Shown: positions 31,514-38,623 of the stretch, piece by piece | Layout: every line of letters begins with the position of its first letter | Numbering within the stretch: the stretch's first letter is position 1 | Source of the DNA: Streptomyces rhizosphaerihabitans | GTDB lineage: Bacteria > Actinomycetota > Actinomycetes > Streptomycetales > Streptomycetaceae | Reading direction: 5' to 3' | Assembly: GCF_025399795.1 (NCBI RefSeq) | Contig: NZ_JAODTZ010000065.1 | Span: 1-40,538 of the forward strand | Length of the DNA: 40,538 nt | Made by a program: the position numbers and the translations under genes | The notes under the pieces: model-generated | Told to the model about the DNA's origin: nothing | The model's input: the letters and a program-made list of their open reading frames with translations, nothing else | Databases searched by the model: none

Positions 31514-32775
31514 TTGCCCTGTCCCTTCCGGTACGGCAGGCCGTCGGCCTTCGGCATGCGCAGGCGCTGCGCCGACAGCGAGAGGACGAGCAGCGTGATG
31601 ACGTACGGCGTGGCGGAGACGATCTGGCTGGGCACCTCGTTGGTCGTGGCGTACCAGAGGAACACGAGGACGCCGATGACCAGGGTGATGACGGCGGACA
31701 CGTACTTCTTCTTGACCGCGAACCAGATCGCGCCGATGCCGAGCAGGATGGCGCCGAGCAGCAGCAGGGCGTGGACGTTCTCCGAGCCGCCGCGCAGGTT
31801 GAGGCTGTCGGTGTAGCCGAACAGGACCGCACCCAGGGCGAGTCCGCCGGGCATCCAGTTGCCGAAGATCATCGCGGCGAGACCGATGTAGCCGCGGCCG
31901 GCGGTCTGACCCTCCAGGTAGAAGGGGTTGGCGACGATGGAGAGGAAGACACCGCCGAGGCCGGCCAGGCCGCCGGAGATGATCACGGCGATGTACTTGT
32001 ACTTGTAGACGTTCACGCCGAGCGACTCGGCCGCGATCGGGTTCTCACCGCAGGACCGCAGGCGCAGACCGAACGGGGTGCGCCACAGGATCCACCAGGT
32101 GGCGGGGATCAGCGCGACGGCGATCAGGGTCAGCCAGGAGACGTCGGTGACCAGGCCGCCGAGCAGACCCGCGACGTCCGAGACGAAGAACCAGCCCTTG
32201 GAGTTCAGGGTGGTGAGCCAGTCGGAGAGCCCTGGCACGGTGAACTGGCCGAGCGATTCGACCGGCGGGGACTGCTTGGCCGAGCCGCCCGGGACGCCCT
32301 CGAAGGCGAGCGGGGAGAGATAGCGGGTGGCACCGAGCGCCAGGATGTTGATGGCCACACCGGAGACGATGTGGTTGACGTTGAAGGTGACCGTCATGAT
32401 CGCGTGCAGCAGACCGCCGACGGCGCCGCCGATGACGCCGACCAGGATGCCGGTCCACGGGCCCCACTGGTAGCCGGCCCAGGCGCCGAACCAGGTGCCG
32501 AGGATCATCATGCCTTCGAGGCCGATGTTGACGACGCCCGAGCGCTCGGCCCACAGACCGCCGAGACCGGCCAGGCCGATCGGGACGGCCAGCTCCAGCG
32601 CGGTGGACATCTGGCTGACGTTGGTGATGCCGTCGGCGCCGGTGATGATGCGGACGATCGAGGTCAGCGCCAGGCCGCCCGCGATCACCAGCAGGAGGAC
32701 GGGAAGCGACATCCGGCGGCCGCCGGGGGCCGCGGGCTGCTGCGTGGGCTGGTTGACGTCGGTTGCGGTGGTCAC
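31510..32775 (-). CDS. Nucleoside ABC transporter permease 2
   Basis: Inner-membrane permease of 421 residues of the BPD_transp_2 type found with BMP-family receptors (RnsD/NupQ/YufQ-like). The signature region is SGVVNIGLEGMMILGTWFGA, followed by VGGLLHAIMTVTFNVNHIVS and the C-terminal SGGLAGLGGVFLS. An extra domain of about 70 residues lies in the middle (GVPGGSAKQSPPVESLGQFT and on). The GTG start overlaps the stop of permease 1 by 4 bp, and its stop overlaps cdd. It forms a heterodimer with permease 1. Confidence 0.92.
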   Translation of the reverse strand: MTTATDVNQPTQQPAAPGGRRMSLPVLLLVIAGGLALTSIVRIITGADGITNVSQMSTALELAVPIGLAGLGGLWAERSGVVNIGLEGMMILGTWFGAWAGYQWGPWTGILVGVIGGAVGGLLHAIMTVTFNVNHIVSGVAINILALGATRYLSPLAFEGVPGGSAKQSPPVESLGQFTVPGLSDWLTTLNSKGWFFVSDVAGLLGGLVTDVSWLTLIAVALIPATWWILWRTPFGLRLRSCGENPIAAESLGVNVYKYKYIAVIISGGLAGLGGVFLSIVANPFYLEGQTAGRGYIGLAAMIFGNWMPGGLALGAVLFGYTDSLNLRGGSENVHALLLLGAILLGIGAIWFAVKKKYVSAVITLVIGVLVFLWYATTNEVPSQIVSATPYVITLLVLSLSAQRLRMPKADGLPYRKGQGK

Positions 32776-33896
32776 TGGCCAGCCACCTCCTTCTGGGTGT
32801 TGTCGGTGGCGCCGAGGACGTTGCCCGCGGCGAGTTCCGCGCCGACGCGGCGCTGCTGGCGGCGCAGACCCCACTCGCGGACGGCCTCGTACGAGACCAC
32901 GACCGCGATCACGATCAGGCCCTGCATGATGACCGCGATTTCCTTGTCGTACCCGTGGAAGTCGAGCTCGGGCGAGGCCTTGTCCAGCCAGGCCCACAGC
33001 AGGGCCGCGAAGGCGATGCCGACGGGGCTGTTGCGGCCGAGCAGCGCGATGCCGATACCGAGGAAGCCGATGCCGGTCGGGAAGTTGAGGCTGTAGGTGT
33101 GGGTGTCGCCGAGCAGGATCGGCAGACCCGCGAGACCGGCGATGCCGCCGGAGAGCAGCATCGCGGTGAGCACCATGCGCTTGGGGTCGACACCACTGGC
33201 CGCGGCGGCGGACTCGGAGGCGCCGGAGGCGCGCAGGTCGAAGCCGAAGCGGGTGCGGTTGAGGACGATCCAGTAGCCGATGCCCAGGACCACGGCGAGG
33301 ATGACCAGACCGTAGATCTCGCCCGCGTCACCCATGTTGAAGCCGGGGACCCAGCCGGACTTGTGCATCTCGCCGGTGGTGTTGTTGTTGCCGAGCTTGA
33401 CGCCGAAGACGTCGGGCAGCCACAGGTAGGCGATGACGGAGGTCGCGATCGCGTTGAGCATGATCGTCGCGACGACCTCGCTGACCCCGCGGGTGACCTT
33501 GAGGACACCGGCGATTCCGGCCCAGAACGCGCCGGTACAGATGGCGGTCACCATCAGCAGCGGGACCTGGAGCACGGCCGGCAGCGCGACGTGCGCGCCG
33601 ACGATCGCGGCCATCATGGCGGCGAGCTGGTACTGACCGTCCACGCCGATGTTGAACAGGTTCATCCGGAAGCCGATGGCCACCGCCAGCGCCGCGATGT
33701 AGTACAGCGAGGCCTGGTTGATGATCAGGACCTGGATGTCGGAGTACGTCGCCTGCTGGAACATGATCGTGTACGGCTCGATCGGGCTCTTGCCCGAGGC
33801 GAGCAGCACGATCGAGGTCAGCGCCACGGCGACGACGAGCGCGATGACCGGTCCGGCCACCCCGAGGAGCAGGCGCTCCTTGTCGAACTTCTTCAT
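32772..33896 (-). CDS. Nucleoside ABC transporter permease 1
   Basis: Inner-membrane permease of 374 residues (RnsC/NupP/YufP-like). It has an N-terminal helix, GPVIALVVAVALTSIVLLAS, an extracytoplasmic loop, then AIGFRMNLFNIGVDGQYQLA (the N-I-G-x-x-G-Q motif) and GAFWAGIAGVLKVTRGVSEV. The C-terminal part contains SGGIAGLAGLPILLGDTHTY. The ATG overlaps the stop of the ATPase gene (ATGA), so the operon is fully coupled from ATPase to cdd. Confidence 0.93.
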   Translation of the reverse strand: MKKFDKERLLLGVAGPVIALVVAVALTSIVLLASGKSPIEPYTIMFQQATYSDIQVLIINQASLYYIAALAVAIGFRMNLFNIGVDGQYQLAAMMAAIVGAHVALPAVLQVPLLMVTAICTGAFWAGIAGVLKVTRGVSEVVATIMLNAIATSVIAYLWLPDVFGVKLGNNNTTGEMHKSGWVPGFNMGDAGEIYGLVILAVVLGIGYWIVLNRTRFGFDLRASGASESAAAASGVDPKRMVLTAMLLSGGIAGLAGLPILLGDTHTYSLNFPTGIGFLGIGIALLGRNSPVGIAFAALLWAWLDKASPELDFHGYDKEIAVIMQGLIVIAVVVSYEAVREWGLRRQQRRVGAELAAGNVLGATDNTQKEVAGQ

Positions 33897-35587
33897 CAGC
33901 GGGCCTCGTCTTCCGGGGCGTCCGCCGGGTTCTCGGCGGGCTCTTCGAGCTCGGCCGCTTCGGCGAGCTCCTCGTTCTCCAGGTGTCCGGAAGCGGCACC
34001 GGTCATGGCCGAGCCGAGTTCTTCCGGGGTGATGGTGGCCGGGTCCGCGTCCGCGACCAGCTTGCCGTTGTAGATCACCCGGAGCGTGTCGGACAGGCCG
34101 ATCAGCTCGTCCAGGTCCGCGGAGATCAGCAGGACGGCGAGTCCTTCGCGGCGCGCCTCGCGGATCTGGTCCCAGATCTGCGCCTGCGCGCCGACGTCCA
34201 CACCGCGGGTGGGGTGGGCGGCGATCAGGAACTTCGGCTTGTGGCTCATCTCGCGGCCGACGATCAGCTTCTGCTGGTTGCCGCCGGACAGGGAGGCCGC
34301 GGTGACGTCGATGCCGGGGGTGCGCACGTCGTACTCCTCGACGATGCGGCGGGTGTCCTGCTGGGCACCCTTGATGTCGATCCAGATGCCCTTGGCGTTG
34401 GGCTTCTCGGTGACATGGCCGAGGATGCGGTTCTCCCAGAGGGGGGCTTCCAGGAGGAGGCCGTGGCGGTGGCGGTCCTCGGGGATGTAGCCGATGCCGC
34501 TCTCGCGGCGCTTGCGCGTGGACAGGCCGGTGATGTCGTCGCCCGCGAAGCGGATGACACCGGAGTCGGCGGACTTCAGGCCGATCAGCGCGTCGATGAG
34601 CTCGGTCTGGCCGTTGCCCTCGACACCCGCGATGCCCATGACCTCACCGGCGTGGATGGTGAAGGAGACATGGTCGAGCACGAGGCGTACGGCGCCGCGC
34701 TCCACCTCGTCCATGAGCAGGGCGGCGGAGCCCTTGCCCATCGACACCGAGCCCTTGGCGAAGACGACCAGGTCGTCGACCTCGATCACGGCCCGGTCGG
34801 TGACCGTCGACTCGGAGGTCTCCGGCGTCGGCAGTTCGCTGCCGACCATCAGCTCGGCGAGCTGACGCGGGGTCGTCTCGGAGGGCACGGCGGTGCCGAC
34901 CGTCGTACCGCGCCGGATGACCGTGATGTCGTCGGCGACCGAGAGGACCTCGCCCAGCTTGTGCGAGATGAAGATGACCGAAAGGCCCTCGGCCTTGAGT
35001 TCGCGCAGGTTGTCGAAGAGCGCGTCGACCTCCTGCGGCACCAGGACTGCGGTGGGCTCGTCCAGGATCAGGATCTGAGCGCCGCGGTAGAGGACCTTGA
35101 GGATCTCCACGCGCTGCCGTTCGGCGACGCCGAGCTCCTCGACCAGGACGTCGGGGCGGACCCCGAGGCCGTAGCGGTCGGAGATCTCCACGATCTTGCG
35201 GCGGGCCTTGGCGCCGATCCCGTACAGCTTCTCGCTGCCGAGGGTGACGTTCTCCAGGACGGTGAGATTGTCGGCCAGCATGAAGTGCTGGTGGACCATG
35301 CCGATGCCGCGGGCGATGGCGTCGGCGGGGGACGAGAAGGTGACCTGCTCGCCGTCGACGGCGATGGTGCCCTCGTCCGGCTTCTGCATGCCGTAGAGGA
35401 TCTTCATCAGCGTCGACTTGCCGGCGCCGTTCTCGCCGACGAGGGCGTGCACGGTGCCCTTGCGGACGCTGAAGTGGATGTCGTGGTTGGCCACGACGCC
35501 AGGGAATCGCTTGGTGATCCCGGCGAGTTCGACAGCGGTCGCCTGACCGTTGACCGCGCCGGCCGGAGGGCTGCTTGACGCGTTGAT
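33896..35587 (-). CDS. Nucleoside ABC transporter ATPase (two ABC domains), start codon unusual
   Basis: Double ABC ATPase of about 563 residues if read from 35587, in the sugar/nucleoside group (RnsB/NupO/YufO-like). Domain 1 has Walker A GENGAGKST, signature-region LGVAERQRVEILKVLYRG and Walker B ILILDEPTAVLVPQE. Domain 2 has a degenerate Walker A, AGVEGNGQTEL, and the signature LSGGNQQKLIVGRE. The conserved N-terminal strand ELAGITKRFPGV (A-loop Phe) lies upstream of the first GTG at 35494. No ATG, GTG, TTG or CTG exists in that frame before a stop at 35618-35620. ATC at 35587 follows AGGAG at correct spacing, so it is the best start. GTG 35494 is the conservative alternative and would remove the A-loop. 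The C-terminal tail is Glu/Ala/Pro-rich. Confidence 0.88.
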   Translation of the reverse strand: MNASSSPPAGAVNGQATAVELAGITKRFPGVVANHDIHFSVRKGTVHALVGENGAGKSTLMKILYGMQKPDEGTIAVDGEQVTFSSPADAIARGIGMVHQHFMLADNLTVLENVTLGSEKLYGIGAKARRKIVEISDRYGLGVRPDVLVEELGVAERQRVEILKVLYRGAQILILDEPTAVLVPQEVDALFDNLRELKAEGLSVIFISHKLGEVLSVADDITVIRRGTTVGTAVPSETTPRQLAELMVGSELPTPETSESTVTDRAVIEVDDLVVFAKGSVSMGKGSAALLMDEVERGAVRLVLDHVSFTIHAGEVMGIAGVEGNGQTELIDALIGLKSADSGVIRFAGDDITGLSTRKRRESGIGYIPEDRHRHGLLLEAPLWENRILGHVTEKPNAKGIWIDIKGAQQDTRRIVEEYDVRTPGIDVTAASLSGGNQQKLIVGREMSHKPKFLIAAHPTRGVDVGAQAQIWDQIREARREGLAVLLISADLDELIGLSDTLRVIYNGKLVADADPATITPEELGSAMTGAASGHLENEELAEAAELEEPAENPADAPEDEAR

Positions 35588-35617
35588 GGCGCACTCTCCT
35601 GAGGGAAAGGGGGTCGT

Positions 35618-35643
35618 CTACGCGCGTAGCGCCCCTACGGCAA
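35618..35643 (-). promoter_or_regulatory. Nucleoside-regulon operator, site 4 (ABC-cdd-deoA operon), with promoter
   Basis: The perfect palindrome CTACGCGCGTAG lies at 35618-35629. On the minus strand TTGCCG (35643-35638) and TAGACG (35620-35615) are 17 nt apart and could be -35 and -10, with the palindrome inside the spacer and overlapping the -10. The Shine-Dalgarno AGGAG follows near 35600. The -10 match is weak in its last base. Confidence 0.65.
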
Positions 35644-35666
35644 CGAAAGGGGCCACGCGCCGCGAG

Positions 35667-35703
35667 AACGGGATACGGGGAGCCAGACTCCTCGTATCCC
35701 GTT
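35667..35703 (-). terminator. Terminator between BMP lipoprotein 1 and the ABC operon
   Basis: A 16-bp stem (AACGGGATACGGGGAG with CTCCTCGTATCCCGTT, one G-T pair) around CCAGA. It follows the lipoprotein stop at 35831 by about 130 bp and precedes the ABC operon promoter, which fits the usual excess of binding protein over transporter. Confidence 0.78.
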
Positions 35704-35830
35704 GAGCGGACGTAACCCCGCGGTTACCAAGCGACTCCGGGGCAGAACAGGCGCCTCCCCGTGCCGGACGGCACAGAGACGCACCCGAACTTCCCCGGGA
35801 CCGCATTGGCTGCTCCTGAGGTACTGCTCG

Positions 35831-36883
35831 TCAGCTGGTCTTGACCTTGATCGCACCGCTGATGATCTTCTCCTGGGCGGCCTTGACGGCGTCCTGGATC
35901 GCGGTGTTGCTCTTGTAGGCCGGGTTGGAATCGGCCAGGCCGACCTCACCGGACTTCAGATCGCCCCGAACGATACCGCTCTCGGGCTTGCCGTCCTCGA
36001 CCGACTTCGCCAGGTTGTAGACCGCCTTGGCGACGTCCTTGGTGGCGGAGGTCAGGATCGAGTCCTTGTACTGGGCCAGCGCTTCCTGCAGGTACTGGTC
36101 GGAGTCGACACCGATGGCCAGGACCTTCTTGGCGGAGGCGGCCTCGATGACGCCCTGACCGGAAAGACCGGCCGCGGCGTAGACGACGTCGGCCTTCTTC
36201 TCGATCTGGCCCTCGGCGGCCGTCTTGCCCTTGTCGGGGCTGGAGAAGCCACCCTCCTGGGCGGTCTGGGTCAGGTACTGCGAGAAGACCTTGACGCCCG
36301 GCTTGGTGTCCTTGACGCCCTGCTCGAAGCCCGCCTGGAACTTGTGGATCAGCGGAACGTCCACGCCGCCCACGAAGCCGACGACATTGCTCTTGGTGGC
36401 CTTGGCGGCGGTGACGCCGGCCAGGTAGGAGGCCTCCTGCTCGGAGAAGACCAGGTCCGCGACGTTCTTCGCCTCGACGGTGGAGTCGTCGACGATGCCG
36501 AAGGTCGTGTTCGGGAACTTCGCGGCGGCGGCCTTGACGGCCGGGCCGTAGGCGTAACCGATGCCGATGACCGGGTTGTAGCCCTGCTTGGCCAGCGAGA
36601 CCAGGCGCTGCGTCTTGTCCGCGTCCGTCTCGCCGTCGGTGGGCTCGACGTCGGCGGTGGCGTACTTGAACTCGCTCTTCGCCTTCTTCAGACCCTCGAA
36701 CGCTGCGTCGTTGAAGGACTGGTCGCCCTTGCCGCCGACGTCGTACGCGATGGCGAGACCCTTGTGACCCTTGGAGTCCGTCGAGGACGAGCCGGAGGTC
36801 GAGGTGCCGCCACAGGCGGACAGAGCGAGGGCGAGAGAGGCGGTCGCAGTACCTGCGAGCGCGATGCGGGTAACCCGGCGCAT
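35831..36883 (-). CDS. BMP-family nucleoside-binding lipoprotein 1
   Basis: Substrate-binding lipoprotein of 350 residues. A basic signal (MRRVTRIALAGTATASLALA) ends in the lipobox ALSACGG (Cys24). A Ser/Thr/Gly linker follows. The BMP/PnrA-type body has AIAYDVGGKGDQSFNDAAFE, NPVIGIGYAYGPAV, FGIVDDSTV, EQEASYLAGVTAA and GFVGGVDVPLIHKF, then YAAAGLSGQGVIEAA and IGVDSDQY. BMP proteins in other bacteria bind purine or pyrimidine nucleosides, and the DQSFND region contacts the ligand. It is a close paralogue of lipoprotein 2 and feeds the ABC transporter encoded next. The promoter carries a regulon palindrome and the transcript ends in a hairpin. Confidence 0.94.
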   Translation of the reverse strand: MRRVTRIALAGTATASLALALSACGGTSTSGSSSTDSKGHKGLAIAYDVGGKGDQSFNDAAFEGLKKAKSEFKYATADVEPTDGETDADKTQRLVSLAKQGYNPVIGIGYAYGPAVKAAAAKFPNTTFGIVDDSTVEAKNVADLVFSEQEASYLAGVTAAKATKSNVVGFVGGVDVPLIHKFQAGFEQGVKDTKPGVKVFSQYLTQTAQEGGFSSPDKGKTAAEGQIEKKADVVYAAAGLSGQGVIEAASAKKVLAIGVDSDQYLQEALAQYKDSILTSATKDVAKAVYNLAKSVEDGKPESGIVRGDLKSGEVGLADSNPAYKSNTAIQDAVKAAQEKIISGAIKVKTS

Positions 36884-36941
36884 TACATGTGCTCCTGTCG
36901 TTCAGCGCCTGACGGTTCAGCTTCGGCGCTGGCTTCGCCGC

Positions 36942-36994
36942 AGATTAACGCGCGTAGACCAACTAGAAAACCCCTTCTGTCCACCTTGTTATCC
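36942..36994 (-). promoter_or_regulatory. Nucleoside-regulon operator, site 5, in BMP 1 promoter
   Basis: TAACGCGCGTAG (36946-36957) matches the palindrome at 10 of 12 positions, with the right arm intact. On the minus strand TAATCT (36947-36942) overlaps its end and fits a -10. A GGATAAC block (36994-36988) lies 27 nt upstream of GGTCTACG. The same block and spacing occur before BMP 2. The start codon is 62 nt downstream of the operator. Confidence 0.68.
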
Positions 36995-37077
36995 GGCTGT
37001 GCCCGACGCCACTCGCCCGCGGGCCGGTGACTTGCCGATCGCAAAGGGAATGTGGCGGTGGGCGACCCCGGAAACGG

Positions 37078-37122
37078 ACAGCGGAACGGGCGGGCACCTG
37101 GGGCGCCCGCCCGTTCCGCTGT
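37078..37122 (-). terminator. Terminator after BMP lipoprotein 2
   Basis: ACAGCGGAACGGGCGGGC (37078-37095) pairs with GCCCGCCCGTTCCGCTGT (37105-37122), an 18-bp perfect stem around a 9-nt loop, 77 bp past the stop codon. Confidence 0.85.
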
Positions 37123-37198
37123 ACTTCGACCGTGTTCGCCCGTCCGGCGGGGAGGTGGCGGGACCGGCCCGCCGCGATCACCCCGCCGCTCGCGGCGA

Positions 37199-38257
37199 CT
37201 AGCTGGTCTTGACCTTGATGCTGCCGTCGACGATCGCCGCCTTGGCCTTGGCCACGGCGTCGGTGAGACCGGCGATCTCACCCATCTTCGGGTTGCTGTC
37301 GGCCAGGCCGACACCGTTGACCTTGAGGTCGAAGGTCTGCGTACCGGTCAGCGGCTTGCCGTCGTGGACCGACTTGGACAGCGTGTAGACCGCGCCGCCG
37401 ACGTCCTTGAGCGCGGAGGTCAGGATGTGGTCCTTGTACGCCGACAGCGCCTGCTGCTTGTACTGGTCGGAGTCGACGCCGATCGCCCAGACGTTCGCCT
37501 TGGCGGCGGCCTCGATGACACCCTGGCCGGACAGACCGGCCGCGGCGTAGAGGACGTCGGCGCCCTTCTCGATCTGGCCCTCGGCGGCGGCCTTGCCCTT
37601 GTCGGGGCTGGAGAAGCCACCCTCCGCCGCGGTCTGTGTCAGATACTGCGAGAGGACCTTCACGCCGGGCTTGGTGTCCTTGACGCCCTGCGTGTAGCCG
37701 GCCTCGAACTTGTGGATCAGCGGAACGTCCACACCGCCGATGAAGCCGACGGTGTTGCTCTTGGTGGCCTTGGCGGCCGCGACACCGGCGAGGTACGAGG
37801 ACTCCTGCTCGGCGAAGACCAGGGAGGCCACGTTCTTGCCCGGCACGACCGAGTCCACGATGCCGAAGCTGGTCTTCGGGAACTTCGCGGCGGCCTTCTC
37901 CAGCGCGGGGCCGTAGGCGAAGCCGATGCCGATGACCGGGTTGTAGCCCTGCCTGGCCAGCGACTCCAGGCGCTGCTGCTTGTCGGCGTCCGTCTCGTTG
38001 TCGTTGGGCTCGACGTCGGCCGTCTTGTAGCCGAACTCCTTCTGGGCCTTCTCGAGACCGGCGAACGCGGCGTCGTTGAAGGACTGGTCGCCCTTGCCGC
38101 CGACGTCGTACGCGATGGCGAGGCCCTTGGCGCCACCGCTCGCGCTGCTGTTGCTGCTGCTGTTGCTGTCGCTGCTGGTGCCGCCGCAGGCCGTGGCGGC
38201 GAGTGCGATCGACGCGACCCCCACCGCGACGCGGGTCAGGCTGGCTATCCGACGCAT
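37199..38257 (-). CDS. BMP-family nucleoside-binding lipoprotein 2
   Basis: Lipoprotein of 352 residues. It has the signal MRRIASLTRVAVGVASIALA and the lipobox ATACGG (Cys24). Then follow a Ser/Asn-rich linker and the BMP core (AIAYDVGGKGDQSFNDAAFA, NPVIGIGFAYGPAL, GFIGGVDVPLIHKF, YAAAGLSGQGVIEAA, IGVDSDQY). The body is plainly paralogous to lipoprotein 1, with substitutions that could shift ligand preference (purine versus pyrimidine nucleosides, for example); this is speculative. The start is ATG 38257; an in-frame extension to 38530 exists but lacks a signal peptide layout. It is a single-gene unit with its own operator and terminator. Confidence 0.94.
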   Translation of the reverse strand: MRRIASLTRVAVGVASIALAATACGGTSSDSNSSSNSSASGGAKGLAIAYDVGGKGDQSFNDAAFAGLEKAQKEFGYKTADVEPNDNETDADKQQRLESLARQGYNPVIGIGFAYGPALEKAAAKFPKTSFGIVDSVVPGKNVASLVFAEQESSYLAGVAAAKATKSNTVGFIGGVDVPLIHKFEAGYTQGVKDTKPGVKVLSQYLTQTAAEGGFSSPDKGKAAAEGQIEKGADVLYAAAGLSGQGVIEAAAKANVWAIGVDSDQYKQQALSAYKDHILTSALKDVGGAVYTLSKSVHDGKPLTGTQTFDLKVNGVGLADSNPKMGEIAGLTDAVAKAKAAIVDGSIKVKTS

Positions 38258-38307
38258 CTGAAGCTCCCCATTCTCCAAAGCCCCGCAGTGGGTGCTGAGT
38301 TCGGCGC

Positions 38308-38360
38308 ACATTAACGCGCGTAGACCGTCCAGGGAACGGGGTTTCGCCTGGCCGTTATCC
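38308..38360 (-). promoter_or_regulatory. Nucleoside-regulon operator, site 6, in BMP 2 promoter
   Basis: TAACGCGCGTAG (38312-38323) is the same 10/12 version as at site 5. On the minus strand TAATGT (38313-38308) is the -10-like element. GGATAAC (38360-38354) lies 27 nt upstream of GGTCTACG, just as for BMP 1. The start codon is 54 nt downstream of the operator. Confidence 0.68.
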
Positions 38361-38588
38361 ATTCGTGCCGATGGCCGGTTACGTCCTTGTGAACCACGGG
38401 ACCGAAAGGCGCGTTTGGGGATGCAGCACCCTCCACGACCATCACGCGATGTGTCCGGAAAACGGAGCCCGGGTGACGGAGCGGTTGGTTCCTGCTCCAC
38501 GGAGTGACTGTTGACGATGACTTGGACCACGCTACTGCGGAGGGTCTGGGGGCGCGACCGGAGTCACCCGGCCGCACCCTCGGCCGCG
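38324..38588. other. Intergenic region between BMP 2 promoter and amidohydrolase
   Basis: About 265 bp with no convincing gene. It holds the upstream part of the BMP 2 promoter on the minus strand. A TTGACGATGACTTGG stretch near 38512 could be part of a plus-strand promoter for something short, but no coding sequence follows. Confidence 0.4.
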
Positions 38589-38608
38589 GGGCCCGCCCGG
38601 GCGGGCCC
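38589..38608 (-). terminator. Palindromic hairpin after the amidohydrolase
   Basis: A perfect palindrome of GGGCCCGCC and GGCGGGCCC arms, 16 bp past the stop codon of the minus-strand amidohydrolase. Confidence 0.65.
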
Positions 38609-38623
38609 TGGTCCAGGAGGCCG

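Noticed and set aside
33983..35578. Long plus-strand open frame opposite the ABC ATPase
   Set aside because: It is a shadow of the ATPase gene; residues are Asp/Gly/Val-rich without motifs.
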